Below, piece by piece: positions 49,218 to 59,766 of a stretch of DNA of 64,000 bases; position 1 is the stretch's first letter; each line of letters starts with the position of its first letter. Position numbers and translations under genes: made by a program. Origin of the DNA: JAJAZB01 sp965249815 (GTDB lineage Bacteria > Bacteroidota > Bacteroidia > Cytophagales > Spirosomataceae); assembly GCA_965249815.1 (NCBI GenBank), contig CBDFMV010000003.1, positions 3,968,001 to 4,032,000 on the forward strand, read 5' to 3'. The notes beneath the pieces were generated by a model. It was not told the DNA's origin. It saw only the letters and a program-made list of their open reading frames with translations, and did no database searches.

Positions 49218-50328
49218 TTAGTTATTCAGCGCGTTGTACACCAGCAGTTGGTTTTTGGTCATCACGGCTTCGCCCTGCTTGAGGCCACTGGCGATGTAGG
49301 CCCGCCCCTGCGTGGTTTGCGAAACCTGCACTTCGCGGGTTTCGATGCGCTTCGGGTCGTGGTACACCAGCACGAAGTTTTTGTTTTTGTCGAAAATCAG
49401 GCTGTTGGCGGGCACCGTCACCAGTCGGTTGACGCCCTCGAACTGGATCGTCACCTGGGCGAACATTTCGGGTTTGAGCAAATTGCTGGGGTTGGGCAGG
49501 CTGATGCGCACCTGCATGGTGCGGGTGGCGGGGTCGAGTACGTTGTTAACTTTGTCTATTCTCCCGTCAAAAACCTTGTCGGGGTACGACATCAGCCGGA
49601 CCTGAGCCTCATAACCAGGCTTGATCTTGGCAATGTCCGATTCGTACACGTTGGCCACGACTTGCACCGTCGAGAGGTCGGCGATGGTAAAAAAACGGTC
49701 CGGTTTCGCCCTCGTGGTACTGCATCTGTTCGCTGATATTGGGGTTTTTATCCACGACGTACCCCGAAATTGGTGCTTTCACGGTGTACAGCGAGTTGCG
49801 GATGCCATAAATGCCCGATACGGATTGCGCCTTGTTGAGGGCGCTCCGGGCTTTGCTGAGGTCGTTCCGGGCTATGACGACGTCCTTGTCGGCTGCCAGT
49901 CCCGATTTGGCCAAATCCTGGGTCACGCTCAGGTTTTTCTCGGCCGTCAGCAGGTCCGACTGGGTTTGAACGACCTGGTTTTCCACGTCGGCCACGTCGG
50001 CGCTGCGGAGCACGGCAATCACCTGGCCTTTTTTAACGTAGTCGCCGAGGCTTGCGCCCAGTTTTTCAATGACGCCGTCCACGAGCGGGGCCACTTTGGT
50101 CAGGCGGTTTTCGTACGGCACCACCTTCCCGGTAAGCTCCAACTGACTTTTTACGATTTCCGATCGAGCGGTGTCGAGTTGCAGGTCGCGCACGAGCGAG
50201 GGCGACAACTGAAAGGGCGGATTAGACGGGATTTCCTGCTGGCCCTCCGACGAGGAGCAGCCTTGCGCCGCCAGCAAAAGCGCGGTGGTCAAACACCACA
50301 CGGTTGGTTTTAGGGGAAAAGCGTTCAT
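49218..50328 (-). pseudogene. Frameshifted periplasmic adaptor of the RND efflux system (CusB/CzcB-like)
   Basis: The gene has a lipoprotein signal (LTTALLLAAQGCSSSEG), a membrane-fusion barrel-sandwich (VPYENRLTKVAPLVDGVIEK, VKAPISGYVVDKN) and a coiled-coil hairpin (residues about 110-170). The frame is lost at the homopolymer at 49689-49695, where seven bases stand in place of six. Removing one restores EGETGPFFTIADLSTVQVVA and joins it to the C-terminal part (ESDIAKIKPGYEAQVRLMSY to LLVYNALNN, 49218-49667). The repaired protein is 369 residues, normal length. It could be a homopolymer sequencing error, a true mutation, or phase variation. Adaptors link the RND pump to TolC. Confidence 0.85.
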
Positions 50329-50346
50329 GAGTTGGGACGTATCGGG

Positions 50347-51642
50347 TTAGTAGGCGAATAATTTCTTACCCGCCGCGAAATTCAGTTCTTCGACCGCCCG
50401 CAGCCGGTCGGCCTGGAGCGTGTTGATTTGGAGGACCGCGTTGCGGTATGATTCGAGAAAATCGGTGAATTCGAGCAACGAGATGGTGCGTTTCTGGTAG
50501 CTGGCCACCACACCTTCGATGAGCCGGTCGAAATTGCCGAGGAAGCGCTGGTCAAAAGAGCGGTAGAGGCGGTCGCTTTCCTGCGCCCGCACCAACGCCC
50601 GCAGCAGGTCGTTCTGCACGGTGGCCTGCGTCTGCGAAAACAGCGTTTTGGCTCCCTGCACCTGCGCCTCCGCCGAGCGGATGTTGCCCTGATTGCGGTT
50701 AAACACGGGCAGCGCGATCTGGGCGTTGAGACCGAGGTAGTTAGTGCCGTACCCACCCAGCCGGTCGTAATTCAGGCCCAATGCCAAATCGGGCACGGCC
50801 AGGGAACGTTGCAGGGCGAGGTTGGCGGTACTCAGGCGCGTGTTCGCCTCGGCGGCCTTCAGGTCGTAGCGATTTTCCTGGGCGATGGCGCTCAACTGCG
50901 CCAGCGTGAATGTGTTTGGATTGAGGCCGTCAAGCCGGGTGCGGTCGTCGGGGAGCGTTCGGATGTAGCGGTCGGAGGTGTCGCCGAGCAACAATTTGAG
51001 CGTGGCCTGCCGGTCGGCAATTTGCCGCAGCAGGTCGGTGCGGCCATTCTCCAAATCCAGTAAAAACGACTGCAACCGGATGACCTCCTTCAACGCCACG
51101 TTGCCCTTGTCCACCTGCTCCTGGTACGCCACCACCAAACGCCGGAGGGTGGGAATTTCGTTGTCGAACATCCGCACCGACTGTTGCAGGAAGTGGATGT
51201 CGAAGAAACTACTCCGCAAATCGAGGCTCAGCGTGCGGATCAGATCGTAAAACTGGTACTCGGTCAGTTCGGCGTTGATCCGTGCGGCATTGATTTGCTT
51301 ATTGCGCTTGCCTGCCAGCAGGAAAAGTTGCTGAATCTGCGCGGTGCGCTCACCGTTTTTTATTGGGAAAACCTTCCCATCCGTTTCCGGCACCTGCCGG
51401 TTCACGACCTGCTGCTCGATTTGCACGACCGGATTTGGGAAGAGCGCCGCCTGCACGATGCCCGCTCGGGCGCTTTCGATGGCGTATTTTTGGGCAAGCA
51501 GGGCAAAGTTGTTTTGCAGGAATTGTGCTTCAACCTGAGGCAGCGTGAGCACGAGGGTATCGCGGGCGATCTGCGCAGGAAGCGGATCGCCAGACAGAAG
51601 CAGGCGCGCGAAAACGCACCCGAAAACGAGAAATTTTTTCAT
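50347..51642 (-). CDS. TolC-family outer-membrane efflux channel
   Basis: A 431-residue exported protein with a signal peptide and the internally duplicated TolC-type helical layout: TLPQVEAQFLQNNFALLAQKY and LAQLSAIAQENRYDLKAAEA are the two equivalent helices. It should form the outer-membrane exit duct for the metal RND pump encoded downstream. It is the second gene of the operon, 18 nt before the adaptor gene. CusC or CzcC equivalence is by context. Confidence 0.9.
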   Translation of the reverse strand: MKKFLVFGCVFARLLLSGDPLPAQIARDTLVLTLPQVEAQFLQNNFALLAQKYAIESARAGIVQAALFPNPVVQIEQQVVNRQVPETDGKVFPIKNGERTAQIQQLFLLAGKRNKQINAARINAELTEYQFYDLIRTLSLDLRSSFFDIHFLQQSVRMFDNEIPTLRRLVVAYQEQVDKGNVALKEVIRLQSFLLDLENGRTDLLRQIADRQATLKLLLGDTSDRYIRTLPDDRTRLDGLNPNTFTLAQLSAIAQENRYDLKAAEANTRLSTANLALQRSLAVPDLALGLNYDRLGGYGTNYLGLNAQIALPVFNRNQGNIRSAEAQVQGAKTLFSQTQATVQNDLLRALVRAQESDRLYRSFDQRFLGNFDRLIEGVVASYQKRTISLLEFTDFLESYRNAVLQINTLQADRLRAVEELNFAAGKKLFAY

Positions 51643-51723
51643 GGTTGGGCGTATTGATTCAAACCTGAAGGCGTCTTGGCCCAGGGCCAGGACGTGGGCG
51701 CGTACTGCGGAAGTGCGCGCGGT

Positions 51724-52098
51724 TTAAATCAACAGAACCCGGATGAGCAGGTGAAGCCGGAGTGGCCGGGTAACGAGGAAGGGCCGCAAGCCAATCGCCT
51801 CACCCATTACAACGGGGAAGCACAGGACGAACAGAGCAGGAAAGGAAGCAAACGGGGGTAGAAATGGGGCCGAGGCCAGGTCGTCATCTTCGCCCAGGGA
51901 GTCGTCCGTTGTTGCCAGAACCGTCAGTGGCAACGAAGCCGGGCTACCCGTAGCCGCCTTAATCTCAGTGCGTACCGGCGTGCAGGATACGAGGGAAGCG
52001 TTCACAAACACACCGGCAAACAACCCAAAAACGACCGCTATCCCGGCGGTGGCCAGCCGGGAGAATGCAATCGTTTTTAGGGGAGTTGCCGGACGCAT
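51724..52098 (-). CDS. Small membrane protein at the head of the metal-efflux operon
   Basis: A 124-residue protein with an N-terminal membrane segment (LATAGIAVVFGLFAGVFVNA), an acidic loop (LATTDDSLGEDDDLASAPFL) and a second hydrophobic segment (FPALFVLCFPVVMGEAI). Small proteins of this kind often precede TolC genes in Bacteroidota metal-efflux operons; the acidic loop could bind the metal. The frame is open to 52164, but the ATG at 52098 is nearer the membrane segment and I prefer it. Function unknown. Confidence 0.65.
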   Translation of the reverse strand: MRPATPLKTIAFSRLATAGIAVVFGLFAGVFVNASLVSCTPVRTEIKAATGSPASLPLTVLATTDDSLGEDDDLASAPFLPPFASFPALFVLCFPVVMGEAIGLRPFLVTRPLRLHLLIRVLLI

Positions 52099-52176
52099 GT
52101 GGTGAGAACGGGTCGGAAAATCTGACGCTTGGATTCGCGGGCACGACCAACGTTTAAGCATCAACCCGGAAAAATA

Positions 52177-52740
52177 TTATTTTTTGGGAGCCTTTGGCGA
52201 AAACATCACGCTCATGCGCTTGCCTTCCAGCCGGGGCATTTCGTCGAGTTTGCCGAATTCTTCCAGGCCCTTCGCGAAGTTGAGCAGCAGTAATTCGCCG
52301 CGGTCTTTGAATACAATCGAACGACCCACAAAATGCACGTAAGCCTTTACTTTTGAGCCTTCTTTCAGAAAATTGACGGCGTGTTTGAGCTTGAAAGCGA
52401 AGTCGTGGTCGTCAGTGTTGGGGCCGAAACGAATTTCCTTGACCACCACCTTCGACTGCTTGGCTTTTAATTCTTTCTGCTTCTTCTTCTGCTCGTACTT
52501 AAACTTGGAATAATCCACAACCCGGCACACGGGTGGCGCGGCGTTGGGAGAGATCTCCACGAGGTCGAGGTTCTGGGCTTGGGCAACGGCCAGCGCCTTG
52601 TTGATTTCGTAAATGCCCTGTTCGACATTTTCGCCCACCAGCCGGACTTCCGGCACGCCTTTGATGAGTTGGTTGATTCGGTACGGTTCCTCTTTTTTCT
52701 GAGGGAGTCTGCGGTTGAAACCGCCGGGGCGTAATGCCAT
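52177..52740 (-). CDS. infC: Translation initiation factor IF-3
   Basis: A 187-residue IF-3. It has EEPYRINQLIKGVPEVRLVG at the start, NLDLVEISPNAAPPVCRVVD with YSKFKYEQKKKQKE, and the C-terminal KEIRFGPNTDDHDFAFKLKH. IF-3 keeps ribosomal subunits apart and checks the start codon. The start at 52740 is an ATG, not the rare codon used in some bacteria; the upstream open frame is not needed. It follows thrS by 183 nt with a hairpin between them. rpmI and rplT are not downstream. Confidence 0.95.
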   Translation of the reverse strand: MALRPGGFNRRLPQKKEEPYRINQLIKGVPEVRLVGENVEQGIYEINKALAVAQAQNLDLVEISPNAAPPVCRVVDYSKFKYEQKKKQKELKAKQSKVVVKEIRFGPNTDDHDFAFKLKHAVNFLKEGSKVKAYVHFVGRSIVFKDRGELLLLNFAKGLEEFGKLDEMPRLEGKRMSVMFSPKAPKK

Positions 52741-52849
52741 GCTTGGTTGTTTGGTTGGTTGTGTGTTAGGACGGTTTGGCGGTCGGGTGAAAAGGCGGTC
52801 CGTTCGCAAAAGAACAACGAATCCGACAAAGTCACAAGCGACCAAACCG

Positions 52850-52896
52850 CAGAAAGAGGCCGCTGAAGGGGAGTTCTCTCCGCAGCCAACGGCCTC
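52850..52896 (-). terminator. Hairpin between thrS and infC
   Basis: On the minus strand GAGGCCG pairs with CGGCCTC, with an inner GGAG/CTCC stem, followed by TTTCT. It may be a partial terminator or attenuator between thrS and infC. Confidence 0.6.
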
Positions 52897-52923
52897 AAAA
52901 CCTGTCTCTAAGGTGAAAAGTTT

Positions 52924-54870
<1,947 letters not shown>

Positions 54871-54873
54871 GAT

Positions 54874-56082
54874 TTAATTGGTTCGGGGTTGGAGCCGTGG
54901 TACAAGACGGCTCCCGGAATCGGATTTGGGAATGCGGGCTTTAAGTTGAATGGGCCGGAACAGTGTGGTGTCCACCAACCGCCGCTGGGGCAGCAGCGGC
55001 TTTTTCGGGGAAGTCGGCGCAAAACCGAGCCCATCTACCGGGTACTCCAGCCGACGTTTCATCCGGTAGTAGCCATTGGTTGCTTTCACGTCGGCGGGGT
55101 TGGCTTCCATCGCGATGGTATAAAATTCGAGCGCTTTTTCCGGATTGCCCAAGTATTCGAAACACTGCGCAAGGTAGTCGTTGAGCAGCGGTACGCGGGC
55201 GTTTTGCTTCAGCACGTTCTCAAAAAACTGGGCGGCAAGCGACAGGTTGTTTTGCCGGAAGGCAATCACACCGGCGTTGAAACTCGCCTCGAAAAACGTC
55301 GGGCGCAGGGCCACGGCTTTCCGGTAACACACCAGCGCGCTGTCGGGTTGCATCGAACGCTGGTAACTAACGCCGCGTTGGAAAAGCAGGGTCGCGTCGT
55401 TCGGAAAACGCCCGAGGCCGGTAGCCGTGTACTTCATGGCCGTGGGCAGGTCGCCAAGGGCGTTGTGGATGGCAGCGAGTTGCTGATAGGTGGCCACGTA
55501 GCCCGGATTCAGCCCCAGCGCCCGGCGGAACAAACTGAGCGCCTGGGTCGTGTCGCCGGTTTTGGCGGTAATAAGGCCCTGAAAAAAGTACGCTTCGCCG
55601 TTGTAAGGCGTGGCCTGCAAGGCCCGGTTGAGGTACTGCCGGGCGAGGCCAAACTCGTTGGTTTGCTGGTACAAATCGCCGAGGAGCACGTACAATTCGG
55701 GCGTGCCCGCTTCCAGAATTTCCACCTGCCGGGCGGCTTCGAGGGCCTGCGGCTCGCGGTGCAAGGCCCGCAGCGCCAGGGCTTTGATCTGGAAATAATT
55801 GCCCACGCTTTCCTTCAACTCGATGGCGCGGTTGATGTCGTCGAGCGCCTTGTCAGGCTGGTTGGTTTCGAGGAAAAGCCGGGCGCGCTGGTAGAAAATA
55901 TCCGGCGCGCCGGGGTTGCGGGCGGCGAGGGTACTGAGGAGTTTCAGGGCTGCTTCCCGCCGCTGGGTCGCGTCGGTTTTAGGCAGGGGCGGGATGGCCG
56001 TTCCCGCCCGGTCGTCGGGACGGCAACCGGCCAGCAGCAAGGTTCCAAGCAAAAAGTAAAACAGCGCCCTCGGGGGAATCAT
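54874..56082 (-). CDS. TPR-repeat lipoprotein
   Basis: A 402-residue exported protein. The lipoprotein signal FLLGTLLLAGCRPD has its Cys at residue 20. About eight tetratricopeptide repeats follow, for example APDIFYQRARLFLETNQPDKA, AYFFQGLITAKTGDTTQA and PLLNDYLAQCFEYLGNPEKA. The C-terminal 60 residues are Pro- and Lys/Arg-rich. TPR lipoproteins usually hold protein complexes in the periplasm. It ends 3 nt before thrS, an unusual pairing. A minus-7 box lies only 4 nt upstream of the start codon, so its mRNA may be leaderless. Confidence 0.85.
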   Translation of the reverse strand: MIPPRALFYFLLGTLLLAGCRPDDRAGTAIPPLPKTDATQRREAALKLLSTLAARNPGAPDIFYQRARLFLETNQPDKALDDINRAIELKESVGNYFQIKALALRALHREPQALEAARQVEILEAGTPELYVLLGDLYQQTNEFGLARQYLNRALQATPYNGEAYFFQGLITAKTGDTTQALSLFRRALGLNPGYVATYQQLAAIHNALGDLPTAMKYTATGLGRFPNDATLLFQRGVSYQRSMQPDSALVCYRKAVALRPTFFEASFNAGVIAFRQNNLSLAAQFFENVLKQNARVPLLNDYLAQCFEYLGNPEKALEFYTIAMEANPADVKATNGYYRMKRRLEYPVDGLGFAPTSPKKPLLPQRRLVDTTLFRPIQLKARIPKSDSGSRLVPRLQPRTN

Positions 56083-56086
56083 GGGG

Positions 56087-56094
56087 CAAAGGTA
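56087..56094 (-). promoter_or_regulatory. Minus-7 box directly before the TPR-lipoprotein start
   Basis: The minus strand reads TACCTTTG, exact consensus, and its last base is 4 nt from the ATG at 56082. Transcription should start at or near the start codon. Confidence 0.55.
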
Positions 56095-56137
56095 AGAAAT
56101 GGGGCGTGTTTTGAGGCGTTAAGTAGAAGGATGCACC

Positions 56138-56435
56138 TTAACGGTAGCCTCGCCGCGTATCGGTGATGTTGAGAATTACGACAAAATTACCCGCGATGGC
56201 GTAGTAAACTTCGTAGTACGGCTTCACCAGAACGGTGCGTACCGAGCTTAACCGCCCTTAACCGCCCTTCTACCTGCTTGCCAAAATACGGCATCGTTTC
56301 CAGAATATCCAGCTTCGAGAGCACCTCATTGGCGAACCGTTCCGCGATGGGATGGGGCCAGTTATCAAGCAGATATCCCTGAATCTGACGGTAATCCTCC
56401 TCGGCTTGACGCGTCCAGATTAATTGGTGAGCCAT
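56138..56435 (-). pseudogene. ParE/RelE-type toxin gene disrupted by a 10-bp tandem duplication
   Basis: The intact N-terminal part (QLIWTRQAEEDYRQIQGYLL, ILETMPYFGKQVEGRLR) is typical of ParE toxins. The frame then turns to nonsense and stops at 56187. GGGCGGTTAA is present twice in tandem (56247-56269 on the plus strand). Removing one copy gives ...EGRLSSVRTVLVKPYYEVYYAI and AGNFVVILNITDTRRGYR, the expected ParE C-terminus, 95 residues in all. The partner antitoxin gene just upstream is intact and overlaps by 16 nt. So the toxin seems inactivated while the antitoxin is kept, a common decay path. Confidence 0.85.
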
Positions 56436-56653
56436 GCCTTTGCCCGCCGTTTCATTTCGTCGTGCGTGATGAAATTGCCAGCTTCAAAACTTTGAAAAGC
56501 TTCCTCAAGACGCGTTTCCAATTGGGGTGAAGGACGTCCATCATGAGGCTCGACTTGAGTAGAGAGGAGTTCAAAAAACGTCCGCAACTGATCTTCATCC
56601 TCGATGCGGTCGATGAGTTTGTGAAATTCAGAGCGAAGCTCGAGCGTGGACAT
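56420..56653 (-). CDS. Antitoxin partner of the decayed ParE-type toxin
   Basis: A 77-residue acidic protein (MSTLELRSEFHKLIDRIEDE, DQLRTFFELLSTQV, then LEEAFQSFEAGNFITHDEMK and RRAKAWL). This is the usual form of the ParD-like antitoxins found with Bacteroidota ParE/RelE toxins, with a C-terminal segment that covers the toxin. It overlaps the toxin gene by 16 nt. It is open and seems functional, although its toxin is broken. Confidence 0.8.
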   Translation of the reverse strand: MSTLELRSEFHKLIDRIEDEDQLRTFFELLSTQVEPHDGRPSPQLETRLEEAFQSFEAGNFITHDEMKRRAKAWLTN

Positions 56654-56686
56654 CGTAGTGTTCAGTTTTCAACAAATCTATCGGAT

Positions 56687-57322
56687 TTACCGATTCCCCG
56701 TCACCCCCAGCGCGTAATTCAACTGCACCAGCAAAATCAGCCCGATGCTGAGGTACGTATCCACGAAACAGAGCAACGCCCCGGCCCCGTAGAGCAATTG
56801 GGCCACGATAATCCGGCGGAAGAGGACCTTTTTAATCGCGTGGCCCTGGGCTTCGTCTTCGTGAAAGCTCACCAGGCCGTGCCGCGTGGCGTACCAAAGC
56901 GTGACGTACAACGTGACGCCGCCAAGCAGAATGTTGAACCAGTACACGCCCACGGCGGCCCGGTAGGTGATGTGTGCATTGAGAAAGGCCGTCGAAAAGG
57001 GGATCAGGCCGACCACCAGGAGGAAGAAGATGTGCAGCCAGGCGTAGGCACGGGTGCTGTGCCGCACGAACGAGAACTGCGTCGTTTGCCCCACCCAGAA
57101 AATACCCAGCGTCAGAAAACCGAGCGAATAGCTCAGAAAACTCGGTCCCAACCGCCCCAACGCCCGCCAGAGGTCGCCTTCGGAGTGAATCAGGTCGGCG
57201 GTGGGCACGCGCAAATCGAGCACGAGCAGCGTCATGGCGATGGAAAACACGCCGTCGCTGAGGGCTTCGATGCGGTGCGGGCTTTGCCCAGCAATCTGGT
57301 TGTAGGTGAGTCGGCGCGGCAT
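56687..57322 (-). CDS. TMEM175-family (DUF1211) membrane protein, likely potassium channel
   Basis: A 211-residue protein with six membrane helices. The first helix carries the family filter motif HRIEALSDGVFSIAMTLLVLDLRVP, like FSDGVxAIxxTLL in known TMEM175 channels. The rest has GFLTLGIFWVGQTTQFSFV and YAWLHIFFLLVVGLIPFST, as expected. Bacterial members assemble as tetramers and conduct potassium. It stands alone. Confidence 0.88.
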   Translation of the reverse strand: MPRRLTYNQIAGQSPHRIEALSDGVFSIAMTLLVLDLRVPTADLIHSEGDLWRALGRLGPSFLSYSLGFLTLGIFWVGQTTQFSFVRHSTRAYAWLHIFFLLVVGLIPFSTAFLNAHITYRAAVGVYWFNILLGGVTLYVTLWYATRHGLVSFHEDEAQGHAIKKVLFRRIIVAQLLYGAGALLCFVDTYLSIGLILLVQLNYALGVTGNR

Positions 57323-57455
57323 GGAGAGTGGCCTCGTCGCAAACTAATGAATTTCTTCGACTTCATTTCGTCCTGCTCCGGTCCAGCGTTCCGCCCCGCC
57401 CCGTATTCGGGCACAAATTTTTGAAGGAGACCAGGGATTCAAACTAATTCCTTTT

Positions 57456-58634
57456 ATGTACCAACAAACTACTTCCGACTCGAAATTAAGCAGGCATCAA
57501 CTGAAAATGGGCGTTTTAACGCTTGCCGCCATCGCCGCGCTGGCCATCGCGACCTTCAGTTCGTGTTCCAACAGCAAAAAAGAATCCGCCGCATCGGCCG
57601 ATTCGACGGCACGGATGGACGCCATTGCCGACAAGCAATCCGACCTGAAGCCCGCTGGGCCCGACCCGGCCTGGGCACCCGACATCGACGACGAAATGCA
57701 GGTGGTGATTGAGAAACTCGCCAGCTACGGCACGCCCCCGCTCAACACGCTTCCGGTGGCCCAAGCCCGCAAAGCGCCTTCGCCGGCCGACGCTACGATG
57801 GCTGTGATGACCGAGCACAACATCCCGATGCCCCCCAACAAGGTCGACACGATGGGCAAAGACATTCCCGTTTCCGGGGGCAAGATTCACCTGCGGATTT
57901 ACACGCCCAACACTGGAAAAGCCGCCTATCCAGTGATTGTGTACTACCACGGTGGGGGCTGGGTCATTGCCAACCTCGACACCTACAATGCCTCAGCCCA
58001 GGGGCTGGCCAATCAGGTGGAAGCCGTCGTGGTTTCGGTTGCCTACCGGCAGGCACCCGAGTATAAATTCCCAACGGCGCACAAGGATTCCTACGCTGCG
58101 TACGAATGGACCGTAAAAAATGCGGCTTCGTTGAAAGGTGACCCGAAGCGAATTGCCGTCGTGGGCGAAAGCGCGGGCGGAAACCTGGCGACGGCCGTCA
58201 GCATGATGGCCCGGGACAAGGGCCTGCAATTGCCCGTACACGAGGTGCTCGTGTACCCCATTGCCGGGTACAACTTCGGTACCGAATCGTACCGAAAATA
58301 CGCCGACGCCAAACCCCTGAATGCGCCGCTGATGAAGTGGTTTTTTGAAAAATACCTCACGAAACCCGCCGATGGAAAAAGTCCGATGATTTCGCTGGTG
58401 AGCGCCAACCTGAAGGGACTCCCGGCCACGACAATCATTGCCGCCGAAATCGACCCGCTCCAAAGCGAAGGCGAGCTGTTAGCCGACAATTTGAAAAAGG
58501 CCGGTGTTTCGGTCACTTACAAGCTGTACAAAGGCGTAACGCACGAATTCTTTGGCATGGCGGCAGTGGTGCCCGACGCGAAAGACGCCGAGGGCCTGGC
58601 GACGGACGAACTGAAAAAGGCGTTTGGGAAGTAG
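57456..58634 (+). CDS. Lipoprotein alpha/beta hydrolase of the hormone-sensitive-lipase family
   Basis: A 392-residue exported esterase. A lipoprotein-like signal (LTLAAIAALAIATFSSCSN, Cys near residue 41) is preceded by an unusually long N-region of about 20 residues. The HSL motif HGGGW is in VIVYYHGGGWVIANLD near residue 168 and the nucleophile in VVGESAGGNLATAV near 238. The acid is near LQSEG or EIDP, and the catalytic His is in YKGVTHEFFGM near residue 360. Such enzymes cleave short-chain esters, perhaps the O-acetyl groups of glycans (inference). A T9 terminator follows. Confidence 0.88.
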   Translation: MYQQTTSDSKLSRHQLKMGVLTLAAIAALAIATFSSCSNSKKESAASADSTARMDAIADKQSDLKPAGPDPAWAPDIDDEMQVVIEKLASYGTPPLNTLPVAQARKAPSPADATMAVMTEHNIPMPPNKVDTMGKDIPVSGGKIHLRIYTPNTGKAAYPVIVYYHGGGWVIANLDTYNASAQGLANQVEAVVVSVAYRQAPEYKFPTAHKDSYAAYEWTVKNAASLKGDPKRIAVVGESAGGNLATAVSMMARDKGLQLPVHEVLVYPIAGYNFGTESYRKYADAKPLNAPLMKWFFEKYLTKPADGKSPMISLVSANLKGLPATTIIAAEIDPLQSEGELLADNLKKAGVSVTYKLYKGVTHEFFGMAAVVPDAKDAEGLATDELKKAFGK

Positions 58635-58665
58635 TCAGTTTTGGCCGTTCAAAGGGCCAAAGAAG

Positions 58666-58700
58666 GAGTGAAGCGGGGAATCGCTTCACTCTTTTTTTTT
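58666..58700 (+). terminator. Intrinsic terminator of the esterase gene
   Basis: Stem GAGTGAAGCG with CGCTTCACTC, 6-nt loop, T9 tract, 31 nt after the stop. Confidence 0.88.
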
Positions 58701-58727
58701 GTGAGTTTATGTTTTAAACACAGCCCG

Positions 58728-59606
58728 TCAACCGTTCGCGAAGCGGAAAAACACCCCCAGCGGCAACTTTTTCCCGAAGGCATCAGGAAGAAACAATTCG
58801 CCAAACTCGGGGTTAGAAACGGTTCCGAAGATGCCGCAAATGAGGTTTTCGGCGATGAGCGCCGAGAAGCCGAGCGAATAAAGGTTGAGGATGAAAACGT
58901 GCCGGTCGGGGTCGAGCAAGTCGCGGCAGGTTTTGAGCAGGTCGGCGAGGTGTTCTTCGAGTACCCATTTTTCGCCGTCGGGTCCGCGGCCGTAGGCGGG
59001 CGGGTCGAGGATGAGGCACTGGTAGCGGTTTCCACGCCGGACTTCGCGTTTCACAAATTTCAGTGCGTCTTCCACCACCCAGCGGATGTTGTCGAGGCGG
59101 CTGAGTTCCATGTTTTCCCGCGACCAGGTGATGACCTGCTTCACGGCGTCGACGTGCGTGACGTCGGCCCCGCAGGCGCGGGCGGCGAGTGAAGCCAGGC
59201 CCGTGTAGGCAAACAGGTTAAGTACTTTCGGCGTCCCGGCGAAGTTTGGCAGATGTTCGGCGAGGTAGTCCCAGTTGGCGGCCTGCTCGGGAAACAGCCC
59301 AACGTGTTTAAACGAGGAAAGCGCCAGTTTGAACGTCAAATCGAGCCGTCCGTGCCGGTAGGTGCTTGTCCAGCGTTCGGGCATTCCTTTTTTCAAGAGC
59401 CATTCGCCACGCTCGCTGCTGCCTTTTTCTTTTTTGAAAACAGCGTTTGCCTGCTTCTCCCATTCGCCGTCCGGCAGTGATTTATCCCACAGCGCCTGCG
59501 GTTCGGGCCGGGCCAGCACAAAATCGCCAAAGCGTTCCAATTTCTCAGAATTGCCCGAATCGACGAGTTCGTAGGTTTGCCAGTGCGTGGGGGAGAGGAG
59601 GAGCAT
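58728..59606 (-). CDS. Class I SAM-dependent methyltransferase, RlmI/RlmK-like
   Basis: A 292-residue protein. The SAM-binding motif VLNLFAYTGLASLAARACGA is near residue 155, DAVKQVITWSRENMELS near 180, and the catalytic-type motif CLILDPPAYGRGPDGEKW near 220. These fit the rRNA (cytosine- or guanine-) methyltransferases of the RlmI/RlmK/RlmL group, but the PUA domain of RlmI is absent. The N-terminal part is about 120 residues with WEKQANAVFKKEKGS. The frame is open upstream to 59732 across a repeat; I start at the ATG at 59606 because upstream sequence is the inverted repeat. Confidence 0.82.
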   Translation of the reverse strand: MLLLSPTHWQTYELVDSGNSEKLERFGDFVLARPEPQALWDKSLPDGEWEKQANAVFKKEKGSSERGEWLLKKGMPERWTSTYRHGRLDLTFKLALSSFKHVGLFPEQAANWDYLAEHLPNFAGTPKVLNLFAYTGLASLAARACGADVTHVDAVKQVITWSRENMELSRLDNIRWVVEDALKFVKREVRRGNRYQCLILDPPAYGRGPDGEKWVLEEHLADLLKTCRDLLDPDRHVFILNLYSLGFSALIAENLICGIFGTVSNPEFGELFLPDAFGKKLPLGVFFRFANG

Positions 59607-59619
59607 GGAGTGCAGTTCA

Positions 59620-59766
59620 AAATTCCCCCTTGTGCGGGGATCTGTGGGAAAGCCGAAGGGGGGGTGCGGCTGGCCGTGCGGTGGGAGGGGGATGTCTCCG
59701 TACATCCAGCCAAACATCCCCCTCCCGCGCACACGCCCACCGCACCCCCCTTCAAAGGGGGAGTTT
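59620..59766. repeat. MITE-like G-rich inverted repeat
   Basis: Three nested pairs: AATTCCCCCTT with AAAGGGGGAGTTT at the ends, AAGGGGGGGTGCGG with CCGCACCCCCCTT, and GGGAGGGGGATGT with ACATCCCCCTCCC around an 18-nt loop. It fills the spacer between two minus-strand genes. The G-runs could form quadruplexes. Another element of this style is at 45791. Confidence 0.8.
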
